From: a virus
Strand: one strand, 5' to 3'
DNA length: 28,105 nt
Virus record (IMG/VR): IMGVR_UViG_3300030520_000092
Location: 1-28,105 of that record
Both the position numbers and the translations under genes were made by a program. Positions 5,957-13,257 of this stretch are shown here, one piece after another. The notes below the pieces were generated by a model. It was not told where the DNA came from. It did no database searches and was given only the letters and a program-made list of their open reading frames with translations. How positions within the stretch are numbered: the first letter of the stretch is position 1; every line of letters begins with the position of its first letter.

Positions 5957-6748
5957 TCACGGTTTGGCCTTTTTCTTAGCTGCACGCTTGGTGAAAGCCG
6001 TAACCGTATCAACCCACGCGCAATGAGCTTTGAAGGCTCCGTAGATGCTCGCAAAGCCCCAGGTATCCCGCTCGGTGGAGTAGGCTTGTTTGCCGGCGAA
6101 CCATGCATTCCAGGCTTTGCGCGTTTTCGTCTTGCAGCCTATGCTGATGCGTCCGTCCGTCTCCGATCGGACGGACCATTTGCAGCGGATAGCGGACGCT
6201 CCGCCGCGCCAGATGCCGCCGCGCCAGTCGCCGCCGTGCCAGGTGCCGCCGTGCCAGGTGCCGCCGTGCCAGGTGCCGTCGCGCCAGGTGCCGCCGCGCC
6301 AGTCGCCGTCGTGCCAGATGCCGCCGAGCCAGGTGCCGCCGCGCCAGTCGCCGCCGAGCCAGGTGCCGCCGCGCCAGTCGCCGCCGCGCCAGATGCCGCC
6401 GTACCAGTCGCCGCCGCGCCAGTCGCCGCCGAGCCAGGTGCCGTCGCGCCAGTCGCCGCCGCGCCAGTCGCCGCCGAGCCAGGTGCCGCCGTACCAGTCG
6501 CCGCCGTGCCAGGTGCCGCCGTGCCAGGTGCCGTCGCGCCAGGTGCCGTCGCGCCAGGTGCCGCCGTACCAGTCGCCGCCGCGCCAGTCGCCGCCGAGCC
6601 AGGTGCCGTCGCGCCAGTCGCCGCCGAGCCAGGTGCCGTCGTGCCAGACGATCCAGCTGGAGGAATCCGTATACCATTCGACATCTTCATCCTCCGTACG
6701 GGCATCGGAGAGCCACCGGGGGCAGTTGGGGAGATCGGCTTTACGCAT
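5957..6748 (-). CDS. Trp-centred pentapeptide-repeat protein
   Basis: A 263-residue protein in three parts. Residues 1-35 are a Trp-containing N-terminus. Residues 36-180 are 29 uninterrupted pentads of the form [H/L/R/Y]-[G/D]-G-[T/D/I]-W. Residues 181-263 form a basic, Trp/Lys-rich C-terminal domain ending KRAAKKKAKP. In pentapeptide-repeat proteins the central position is normally Leu or Phe and the chain winds into a right-handed quadrilateral beta helix; several mimic DNA (Qnr, MfpA). Here Trp fills the central position throughout, which is unusual, and the helix would be Gly-rich. Function unknown; DNA mimicry or binding a host target is a guess. AGGA about 10 bases before ATG gives a plausible start. 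It is the first minus-strand gene after the control region. Confidence 0.8.
   Translation of the reverse strand: MRKADLPNCPRWLSDARTEDEDVEWYTDSSSWIVWHDGTWLGGDWRDGTWLGGDWRGGDWYGGTWRDGTWRDGTWHGGTWHGGDWYGGTWLGGDWRGGDWRDGTWLGGDWRGGDWYGGIWRGGDWRGGTWLGGDWRGGTWLGGIWHDGDWRGGTWRDGTWHGGTWHGGTWHGGDWRGGIWRGGASAIRCKWSVRSETDGRISIGCKTKTRKAWNAWFAGKQAYSTERDTWGFASIYGAFKAHCAWVDTVTAFTKRAAKKKAKP
6209..6643 (-). repeat. Twenty-nine 15-bp tandem repeats encoding Trp pentads
   Basis: The stretch is an unbroken 15-bp-period array on the plus strand of the form GCCGCC-GYGCCAG-YC, differing at a few fixed positions. All variation is multiples of 15 bp, so the frame is retained for 145 residues. Several short blocks of units recur in the same order, indicating multi-unit duplication. 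Confidence 0.85.
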
Positions 6749-6934
6749 GTCGTATGGTCCTGCAGGAGGAGGGAGTGTGGGCCGAGCCTGTAGCGCTGGC
6801 TCGGCGGAAGCGTTTCCTTGTGCACATCCTCTCCACTTAAAAAGGAATGCAAGGATTTATTTTAATGCGTCCATCCTATGCACCTGCCCAGGTATAGCTT
6901 GCGCCATCCTGCCCGCTACCCACAATCGGGAGCC
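6749..6934. promoter_or_regulatory. Divergent control region
   Basis: A 186-base non-coding stretch between the minus-strand pentapeptide gene and the plus-strand HTH gene. It is the only place in the window where two transcription units diverge. It contains the second copy of the promoter-like element (6824-6866), a local AT-rich patch (about 6838-6866) in otherwise GC-rich DNA, and a GGGAG ribosome site for the plus-strand gene at 6925-6930. The HTH protein may bind here, but no operator repeat could be identified with confidence. Confidence 0.5.
6824..6866 (-). promoter_or_regulatory. Conserved promoter-like element, copy 2
   Basis: On the transcribed strand ATTAAAATAA, CTTGCATTCCT, 12 variable bases, AGGATGT: the same blocks and spacing as 2705-2747. 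A following AAGGAAAC is also similar to the sequence after copy 1, where it is the ribosome site. It lies 76 bases upstream of the pentapeptide gene and is the best candidate for the promoter of the accessory cassette. Confidence 0.55.
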
Positions 6935-7144
6935 ATGACGAAGCCTCTTGATCCGAACGGCCTGATGGGCGTAACCGCCGCTGCCAGGGTGCTCAGGGTG
7001 AGCCGCAGCCGCGTGCATCAGATGATCTACGAGGGTAAGCTACCTGCTACCCTGGTAGGAATAAGCTATGCGCTCAGGCGCGCAGACGTGATCGAGCTGA
7101 AAGACAGACCAGGGCCAGGGGTGCCTGCGAAGAATCGGTCCTAG
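6935..7144 (+). CDS. Small HTH DNA-binding protein (excisionase/MerR-like)
   Basis: A 69-residue protein starting MTKPLDPNGLMGVTAAARVL. The segment GVTAAARVLRVSRSRVHQMI (about residues 12-31) is a winged-helix HTH of the excisionase/HTH_17 type, followed by a short wing region (EGKLPATLVGISYALRRADV) that matches the usual EGxLPA...YxxxxxDL pattern. The ATG at 6935 is chosen for the GGGAG six bases upstream; an ATG at 6878 lacks a site. It is the only complete plus-strand gene here, divergent from the accessory cassette and convergent with the end of the tail operon. Role is probably transcription control of the divergent promoters, or excision if the phage is temperate. Confidence 0.8.
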   Translation: MTKPLDPNGLMGVTAAARVLRVSRSRVHQMIYEGKLPATLVGISYALRRADVIELKDRPGPGVPAKNRS

Positions 7145-7173
7145 GGCGAAGTCAGGCCTAGTAGCAGGGTATC

Positions 7174-7443
7174 CTAGGGCCGGTCACTGTCGGCAGTGGA
7201 CCCCGGTTCGATGCCATAACGTTCTAATATCTTAGTTTCGGCGTAGCCCTTGCGCTCGTCCGTCAGCGGGGCCGGCGCCTGCGGGTCGTTGACGGTGCGC
7301 CGGGTAAGCGCCGCATGCCGCTCCGACCGGGGCGCGATCGGGTACGGGTGCCAGCGCTGGCAGTACGGGCACATGACCAGGGCTCGGTTGTGCTCGGGCG
7401 TCTGCTCCCCGCCATCGTCAGGAGTCGGGGCGGGAGGGGTCAT
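7174..7443 (-). CDS. Hypothetical 89-aa protein with CPYC knuckle
   Basis: An 89-residue protein starting MTPPAPTPDDGGEQTPEHNR. After a Pro-rich acidic N-terminus it has MCPYCQRWHPYP (Cys25, Cys28, His32), half of a possible zinc site, and a charged C-terminal helix. It is the last gene of the tail operon; its ATG overlaps the stop of the preceding gene (ATGA at 7440-7443). The longer in-frame extension to 7551 is a shadow. Family not recognised. Only 29 bases separate it from the convergent HTH gene, and no intrinsic terminator is visible there, just two copies of CCTAGGG. Confidence 0.65.
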   Translation of the reverse strand: MTPPAPTPDDGGEQTPEHNRALVMCPYCQRWHPYPIAPRSERHAALTRRTVNDPQAPAPLTDERKGYAETKILERYGIEPGSTADSDRP

Positions 7444-8993
7444 CCGACGCCGAGCCAACCGGGGCCTTGCCCTCCAATCGGCACCCCACCCAGACTGACA
7501 GTCGTAATCGACCCGGTCGGCGAGCTCGCCGCAATGTTTATTCCGGTCCATTTTCCGATGCTGCCAGTGGCATTTATGATAACATTGAATCCGCCATAGC
7601 TGGTCGTTACACTTGCGATGGGCGATCCGAAAGATATATTGGTAAAGATATTTGCACCGCTGATGCCAGCGTATGTCAAGCCGAAGGGGGTGGGGGCGGG
7701 CGGCACGGCCGAATTATACTGCGTCCCGTATCCGAATCCGACGATATAACCGCTGCACGTTCCGGCCCCCGTTATCTGAAAAACGATAGTACCAGAGGTC
7801 ATAGCGTTTCCGGACGGCGCTACTGAGAGCCCCCCTACAAAGGGAAGGACGATAGTCTCCCCTGAATCAAAGTATTTATTAGTCCCGAGGATTCCGCCGA
7901 CGCGGTGCGACACGACGATGGCGGGGATGAGACAGACATAGGCAGCCGATCCGTAGATGCCGCTGATGGACCATGTGAGCGGTAGGGGCAGATCGATATA
8001 CGCTCCCGTTGTCGGGCCGTTATTGAATGCCAACAGTTCAAGATAGTTGTCAACTGCCGTGCCGCTAATCGTTGTGCTGATGGCAGGGTACCCGCTGGCT
8101 GAGGAGCAGACATACCCCGGATATAGAACTGCGCCGTTGGCATCCGTAACACCCGCCCCCGATATATAAAACTCACGGGGCGGGGCCGCGCTTCCGTCCA
8201 GGGGAATGAAAACCGTCTCTATGGCACGATAGAGGGGTGTCGTTGATCGCACTCCGATAAGTTCTAGCTTGTATGCAACATTGCCAAATATCTGAGGCCG
8301 GATACTGCTTAGGAAGTCGATGGCAACGGTCTGTGGACTTCCAATTCTCGTTCCGCTGGAAAGACACACTTCCGCCTCCGATTCGTCGCCGCCTGCCTGC
8401 GTATAGTTCCATCTGACGATGCCGTAGGAGATCTGGGGCGGGGTGATGTTGACGGGGAGATTGAGGGCAGCAGTGGCCGTGTAAATGATCTCGCTCGGAG
8501 CGGTCGGAACTAGGACACTGTTGGTTGCAGAGCCGGCGACGGTGACTTGGATAAGTGCCCCCGTCGTGTCGAGAAGTCGGTTGCTGGAGTCGATGCTCCC
8601 CAGCGCCTTGGCGACGCCGAGACTGCTGTCGGGCTTGATCTCAGACGCGCGGACGGCGGCGTAGACCGGCAGGCCAGGGGACGCTGTACGGATCCCACAG
8701 ATGCTGACTTCATAGAGCGCGTACCCGAAGAGCTGCGGACGGCAGTTGAGAATCGACTGCACGGCATCGATGGAGATGGTGACGAAGGTTGACTTGCCAT
8801 TCTCGTTGCAGATGACACCAAGGCTCGTGTCTACCCCGGACGCTGTCAAATTCCACGCAATGTAGGCCAGCACGCGTCCGGGTGTACGCAGCGTACGCGA
8901 TACCGCGCGCTGGTTCGTCTTCGACACCTGATCGTCGCGTGCATCAAGCGTCGCGTCGATGTTGCTCTGGCGAGTGGAAACGGCTTGTCTCAT
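7440..8993 (-). CDS. Distal tail / receptor-region protein with duplicated domain (hypothetical)
   Basis: A 517-residue, Gly/Ser/Thr/Ile-rich, likely beta-structured protein with no signal or membrane span. Two homologous domains are visible: residues ~43-115 (IAWNLTASG ... SILNCRPQLFGYALYEV ... GIR) and ~191-262 (VRWNYTQAG ... SSIRPQIFGNVAYKLEL ... GVR). The remaining C-terminus is Gly-rich (GISGANIF, GGVPIGGQGPGW). Position after the hub-like gene and composition suggest a distal tail or baseplate component. Start ATG at 8993 overlaps the upstream stop (ATGA). I do not recognise a named family. Confidence 0.7.
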   Translation of the reverse strand: MRQAVSTRQSNIDATLDARDDQVSKTNQRAVSRTLRTPGRVLAYIAWNLTASGVDTSLGVICNENGKSTFVTISIDAVQSILNCRPQLFGYALYEVSICGIRTASPGLPVYAAVRASEIKPDSSLGVAKALGSIDSSNRLLDTTGALIQVTVAGSATNSVLVPTAPSEIIYTATAALNLPVNITPPQISYGIVRWNYTQAGGDESEAEVCLSSGTRIGSPQTVAIDFLSSIRPQIFGNVAYKLELIGVRSTTPLYRAIETVFIPLDGSAAPPREFYISGAGVTDANGAVLYPGYVCSSASGYPAISTTISGTAVDNYLELLAFNNGPTTGAYIDLPLPLTWSISGIYGSAAYVCLIPAIVVSHRVGGILGTNKYFDSGETIVLPFVGGLSVAPSGNAMTSGTIVFQITGAGTCSGYIVGFGYGTQYNSAVPPAPTPFGLTYAGISGANIFTNISFGSPIASVTTSYGGFNVIINATGSIGKWTGINIAASSPTGSITTVSLGGVPIGGQGPGWLGVG

Positions 8994-11143
8994 GGTTTCT
9001 GGTACCAGTTGTATACTTTGCGTTCGCGCTGCATCTTGAGGATCGGATGGCCCTCGATCGACACTACGTCAGGGATGACGCGCGCCGTCGTATACGACGT
9101 GCCGAAATCGTCGCCAAGCTGGAAATTCCAGGACCGGCCGGTAACGATGCAATTGGCCGTGATCGTCGTGTCGCCGCGATCGATGGTCGTTACCAGCGCG
9201 CCAGGCTGGAAGCTGCCGGCGCCGCGGGTCGTATCGATCTGGCTATGATCGTCCCATGTGGCGGTCACGGCCGGCGATCCGTACCACGTCTGCAGCACGG
9301 ACAGCCACGCCTGCAGCTTGGGGGTATCATCAACCATCAGCAGATCATTCGCCAAGTTGATAGGGGCGTAGGACGAGGCCTGCACGGTGGATAGGAACGT
9401 ATCGGACAACGCCAGCCATTGCTCGCAAAATGGGATCTTGCGCACCATCACGCGCGGTATCTCCGAGTACGGGGTTGCGGTGTTCCAGGATACGACCATG
9501 GGGTCGGATTCGTGGATGCCGATCGAGATGGCCAGGACGAATCCATTAGACGCGTTACACAGCCCGTATAGGAGCGAAATATCCCCCGACAGCACCAGCG
9601 CAGGCGGGCTGTCCTCAACCTCGACATGCAGTGTCGAGCTGACATCGTAGGCCGTGTTGGTTCCTGGGTTGTATAGGAAAACCATGGGCGCCGATAGCGG
9701 CTGCGTCATGTCGATAGAGGACGCGCTTACGCTGCCATTGGTGAACGGATAATTGTACGGCAGCGGAAAGAATCGATCGAACGTCAGCATGAGCGGCGGG
9801 ACGTAAACCTCGGACGATGACGTGGTGAACGTGCGCGCGCCCGTGTAGGCGCCTTGCGCGCCGGCACCGATAGTGAGCGCGGCACGCAATCCCGTTGTCG
9901 CGGACAAATACTGGTGTCCGTTCCAACCGTTGTTGAGCGTGAAGCGCCGCCATATGTACTCATAGGCGGGGCCTTGACTCTTTGTCAGATCCCACGGCCC
10001 CGCCGGACCGGTTGAGCCGATGCCAACCAGTGCCGTGTCCCACCCGGGCGTTAGCGCGCAGGTTGACGTATTCGCAGGATCATATGCCAGAGTCATTCCG
10101 ATGAGTGGCTTGTTTCCTCTGACTTCGATATAGTCGAAACACGACTTGCCATCTTCAACGATGGTCAGATTGCCGAGAAGGGCATTCGACATTGTGGACA
10201 GCGGGGAGAGAAGCGTGGTCGCGGGCAGCGTGACCGGGCCGGTTGTGATGGCCGAGGGGGTTGTCGAATAGACGTTGAACGTGATGACGTTGAAGGCGAC
10301 TGTGCAATACCACGTGCAACCGCGACGGGGATTGATCAGGCTGTTGATGCAGTCCAGGACGGACTTGCCGTCGAAATCGAGCTTATCGGGAACGTAGGTG
10401 AGGCAGTTGGTAGGATCCGATACCGTCCACGTCGGTCCGCTGACGGTGAAGTTAGGCGGGATCTGCGGCTGGGCGAATGCCACCAGCAGGTAGTTGACGA
10501 CTTGCAAGGCGGTCCAGGCCTTGGGGCGGTTGACGAGATCGAAATAGTAGGACGAGCCGCCGCCGATAGTAATTGGCCCGGTGCTCATCTCTCCGAGCGT
10601 ATTGTTGTACTGCGTCGGTTTGGCATTGAATAACGGCGATTCCAACGGGAACGCCAGATCAGGAACACCACTGCTGGCATTGAAGCCCAGGACCCATCCC
10701 GAGTTGACGTATATATTATCCAGAATCGACGGCAGCCCAGATATGGACAGATTTTGCAGCCCTCCCGGTTGTGCGCCGGTTGCCACCGATGAGCCGTCCG
10801 GGATCGTTTCGATGTGGTCACAGATGCCCGTGAACACAACCTCGTAAGTTGTGGAGCCGATGGTGAAGGTATGACCGCTGCCGGATGTCGGAGTCTTGAT
10901 GATCCGCATGTACTTGCCGCCCCACGTGCCAGGGCCAAATGATGAGATATTCGGACCGGTATTGCCGATCGGCCAGACGTTTCCGTAATTGTATTGCAGC
11001 TTCGCGGTGCCGTAATTCTGCCCGGCGCCCTCCTGGCCGGTGATGGGCACAATGGCAGAGGTCGTCCAGCCGGTATCGGCGGACGGCAGCGTTGAGGCAT
11101 ACTGCACCAGTATCGACGGCTGCGCTGCGGTTGGAATTGTCAT
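8990..11143 (-). CDS. Tail hub-like / baseplate protein
   Basis: A 717-residue protein starting MTIPTAAQPSILVQYASTLP. It is Gly/Thr/Pro-rich and beta-structured. The segment FDGKSVLDCINSLINPRRGC (about residues 261-280) resembles the region after the tube-contacting fold in phage tail hub proteins, where a search for a short helix followed by a PRRG loop is typical in my recollection. Size, position right after the tape measure and one small gene, and placement before the distal protein support a hub role that closes the tube and organises fibres. The ATG at 11143 (ATGA overlap) is preferred to the in-frame codon at 11167, which lies inside the upstream gene. Confidence 0.6.
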   Translation of the reverse strand: MTIPTAAQPSILVQYASTLPSADTGWTTSAIVPITGQEGAGQNYGTAKLQYNYGNVWPIGNTGPNISSFGPGTWGGKYMRIIKTPTSGSGHTFTIGSTTYEVVFTGICDHIETIPDGSSVATGAQPGGLQNLSISGLPSILDNIYVNSGWVLGFNASSGVPDLAFPLESPLFNAKPTQYNNTLGEMSTGPITIGGGSSYYFDLVNRPKAWTALQVVNYLLVAFAQPQIPPNFTVSGPTWTVSDPTNCLTYVPDKLDFDGKSVLDCINSLINPRRGCTWYCTVAFNVITFNVYSTTPSAITTGPVTLPATTLLSPLSTMSNALLGNLTIVEDGKSCFDYIEVRGNKPLIGMTLAYDPANTSTCALTPGWDTALVGIGSTGPAGPWDLTKSQGPAYEYIWRRFTLNNGWNGHQYLSATTGLRAALTIGAGAQGAYTGARTFTTSSSEVYVPPLMLTFDRFFPLPYNYPFTNGSVSASSIDMTQPLSAPMVFLYNPGTNTAYDVSSTLHVEVEDSPPALVLSGDISLLYGLCNASNGFVLAISIGIHESDPMVVSWNTATPYSEIPRVMVRKIPFCEQWLALSDTFLSTVQASSYAPINLANDLLMVDDTPKLQAWLSVLQTWYGSPAVTATWDDHSQIDTTRGAGSFQPGALVTTIDRGDTTITANCIVTGRSWNFQLGDDFGTSYTTARVIPDVVSIEGHPILKMQRERKVYNWYQKP

Positions 11144-11499
11144 GCGGACACCAGGAGCACCTTCCATGCTGCACGTAGATAGTAGCCGATGGCGTCATTG
11201 CTGACGACGCCTTCAACGCCAAGTATCAGCGAATTCGCCCACGCAACATTGACCGGATCGATAATTGTCACGGACGTCGCCATGAGCGCGCGATACCCGG
11301 CAAGCGTCGTTAATGCGTCGGCCTCACTCGACGCACGGTAGAGCGTCGGCACGACTTGCTCATCAGTCTTCAGTGCACCGAATACAACCCCATAGCCGGG
11401 GATGCCAGCTTGTTCAAACTTGCGGTAGCTGTATCCGCCGACACGCAGTTGTGTGCCCCACCCCACGAATGGGAAGGATCCGATGGTGGGAATGGTCAT
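11140..11499 (-). CDS. Small tail protein (hypothetical)
   Basis: A 119-residue protein starting MTIPTIGSFPFVGWGTQLRV. It contains an aromatic/Gly-rich N-terminus and the segment PGYGVVFGALKTDEQVVPTL with a hydrophobic C-terminus (YYLRAAWKVLLVSA). No motif identified. It lies between tape measure and hub genes with ATGA overlaps on both sides, the slot occupied by distal tail or tape-measure-cap proteins in siphoviruses and short-tailed myoviruses. Its first residues (MTIPT) match the N-terminus of the next protein, perhaps by chance. Confidence 0.65.
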   Translation of the reverse strand: MTIPTIGSFPFVGWGTQLRVGGYSYRKFEQAGIPGYGVVFGALKTDEQVVPTLYRASSEADALTTLAGYRALMATSVTIIDPVNVAWANSLILGVEGVVSNDAIGYYLRAAWKVLLVSA

Positions 11500-12668
11500 T
11501 GCTTGGCCGCAGGTGCGCCGTCGTATACGCCGGCGTTGGTGTTATCGAGGTATTGCGATGTGCGCGATTCTTTGCCGAATCCGGCCGCTGCAATCATGTC
11601 GGTAAGACGTGCCATGATGATGTTTTCCTTGTCGGCAGCTTCCTTGTCTGCGATGCGCATTTCCTCAAGTTTCTTAGTCACTTCAGCAACCGCCACGACA
11701 ACCGGTTGCGCAGAATCGGCCATCTTGAGCTTGTCACCCTTTTCGGTGCCGCCGTTCTCGGCCAAGTTTTCATCATTGCCGAGATCAGTATTCTGACGCA
11801 ACGTATGCTCGCGAAGGTTGCGCATATAGCCATCCTTCATGGTGGCGTCACGCGTGTCCCACATTTTCTCAACGCTCGTCGTGCCAGGCATTGCCCCCGA
11901 TGATGCGTCCATGCCGAACGCCACCGCTTGACCGCGCTGCCCGGCCGCGAGTGCGCCTAAGATCATCGGGTTATTTTCCGCCAGCTTCATCGCGTCCGTG
12001 TAGCTGCCGGCGCCGGTCTGCGCGAATATCCCCGCATATTGATAAATGTTAGACATGATGTCTTTATTGTTATGACCTGCCTTGACGCCGTCGAGCATTC
12101 CCTGCCGTACGTCGCTGATGGGCAGCCCGTAGAATTTTGCGTACTTCTCGGCCTGGTCTTCCATGGCCTGCCCGCCAACGGCCAGCTCCTTGCCGATCAA
12201 TCCTGCGTCCTTAAAGCCGGCCTCCGCATGCGCGGAGCGGCTGGCCTCGCCTTTCTGCTGGGCCTCGCGCAGCTCGTTAGCCGTCTCGGTTGCACGCTCC
12301 TCTAGCGCAATCTGCTTTTCGATCGATGCGTTGTAGGCCTCCATGGCGATGCCGGCGGCAGCCGCAACGGCTCCGACGGCTGCCAGGCCCATGCCGAATC
12401 GCCCGTGCGCCTCCGATACCTCGTGCACCTTGCGCAGTACTTCGCCATACGGTCCGCCGATCATCGATAGGACCTTGCTCAGCTTGGTTACTTCCTCGGT
12501 TGATTCGCGGGTGTTTGCATTGAACGACTGACCGCCCCCGCCCTGGTGGGCCTTCGACAGCCCCAGAATATGCCCCGCAACCTCGCGCGCTTTCGTGCCG
12601 AGCTTTTCGAGGCCTTCGATGGCCGCGTCGACGTTCGTCGTTATCGTGGCTTGAATGTCATTCGACAT
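11496..12668 (-). CDS. Probable tape measure protein (short)
   Basis: A 390-residue, helix-dominated protein starting MSNDIQATITTNVDAAIEGL. Features: an amphipathic N-terminus, a hydrophobic Ala/Gly segment at about 93-115 (GMGLAAVGAVAAAAGIAMEA), and long charged coiled-coil-like stretches (ALEERATETANELREAQQ, and VAEVTKKLEEMRIADKEAAD near the C-terminus). These and its place between tail tube/assembly genes and the hub gene fit a tape measure, which sets tail length and is ejected with DNA. At 390 residues it is far shorter than typical siphovirus tape measures, so the tail would be short, or this protein does only part of the job. Starts 11 bases inside the preceding gene. Confidence 0.65.
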   Translation of the reverse strand: MSNDIQATITTNVDAAIEGLEKLGTKAREVAGHILGLSKAHQGGGGQSFNANTRESTEEVTKLSKVLSMIGGPYGEVLRKVHEVSEAHGRFGMGLAAVGAVAAAAGIAMEAYNASIEKQIALEERATETANELREAQQKGEASRSAHAEAGFKDAGLIGKELAVGGQAMEDQAEKYAKFYGLPISDVRQGMLDGVKAGHNNKDIMSNIYQYAGIFAQTGAGSYTDAMKLAENNPMILGALAAGQRGQAVAFGMDASSGAMPGTTSVEKMWDTRDATMKDGYMRNLREHTLRQNTDLGNDENLAENGGTEKGDKLKMADSAQPVVVAVAEVTKKLEEMRIADKEAADKENIIMARLTDMIAAAGFGKESRTSQYLDNTNAGVYDGAPAAKQ

Positions 12669-13254
12669 GGGCGGTAGCCGTTTCGGTCGTCGGGGTAGCG
12701 CTGTGCATATCCTCTTGCATCCACTTCAATAGCAACTCTTGCGTACGGTTCGCAATCCAGTCCGCGTCGCGCCGTCCGCCTGCTCCGAAGTTGAGGAATT
12801 CATCACGATACCGGGCACCATTGGCGCCGAGTTGGTTGAGGATGCGCGCGCCGGTAACAGTGTACGTGGTGACGGCGTCGCCATGGCTGGCGCGGCCATC
12901 CGCGTTGTATCCCCCGTTCAATACCTGCTGACGCATGCTGCCCGACTCGACGCGCTTGCCCGACTTCGACAGCGACGTATACGGCGCTACGTACGGCGTG
13001 GCCGCGCCGAGTGGGGACTTGATCTGCTGCGTCTGGTAGCGCTTGGATCGGTAGGTAAGCCCCAGGCCTGCGAATGCCTCGGGGGTGAACCGGTAGGCCA
13101 GTCCGAGCCGATCGCCGGGGCTGAGCTTCGACCATTCCAGCACGGCTTGTTTCTGGGCCGTGAGCGTCAGATCCATATACTTACGACGCGCGTCTTTCGT
13201 ATCCTTGCCGAGCCACGCCATGATCTGCGCGCGGGTAATCGTCACGTTGATCAC
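12658..13254 (-). CDS. Tail assembly or tail-completion protein (hypothetical)
   Basis: A 198-residue protein beginning with GTG (MINVTITRAQIMAWLGKDTK); AGAGG eight bases upstream supports that start. It is basic, with RFTPEAFAGLGLTYRSKRY and repeated Gly-rich loops, and a C-terminal helix LLLKWMQEDMHS. Its reading frame is the same as that of the preceding gene, separated by only TGA and CCC. It sits directly before the tape measure, where lambda has the T part of the gpG/gpGT chaperone. Whether it is made alone, as a readthrough product, or is instead a minor tail protein is open. Confidence 0.6.
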   Translation of the reverse strand: MINVTITRAQIMAWLGKDTKDARRKYMDLTLTAQKQAVLEWSKLSPGDRLGLAYRFTPEAFAGLGLTYRSKRYQTQQIKSPLGAATPYVAPYTSLSKSGKRVESGSMRQQVLNGGYNADGRASHGDAVTTYTVTGARILNQLGANGARYRDEFLNFGAGGRRDADWIANRTQELLLKWMQEDMHSATPTTETATAHVE

Positions 13255-13257
13255 GGG

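Noticed and set aside
6209-6643. Possible CRISPR array because of regular repeats
   Set aside because: There are no spacers: the 15-bp units are contiguous and coding.
6139-6852. Other minus-strand frames through the 15-bp repeat (Ala/Thr/Gly-rich and Arg/Leu-rich)
   Set aside because: Any period-15 array stays open in several frames. The chosen frame shows regular pentads, a folded C-terminal region and a plausible start.
5948-6938. Two long plus-strand frames (5948-6793 and 6090-6938) rich in Ala/Pro/Val and in Pro/Gln/Ser
   Set aside because: These are translations of the 15-bp repeat on the wrong strand; the minus frame has unique flanking domains and a perfect Trp pentad pattern.
7144-7174. 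A bidirectional terminator between the convergent HTH and CPYC genes
   Set aside because: Only two CCTAGGG copies are present; no stable stem with U run could be built.
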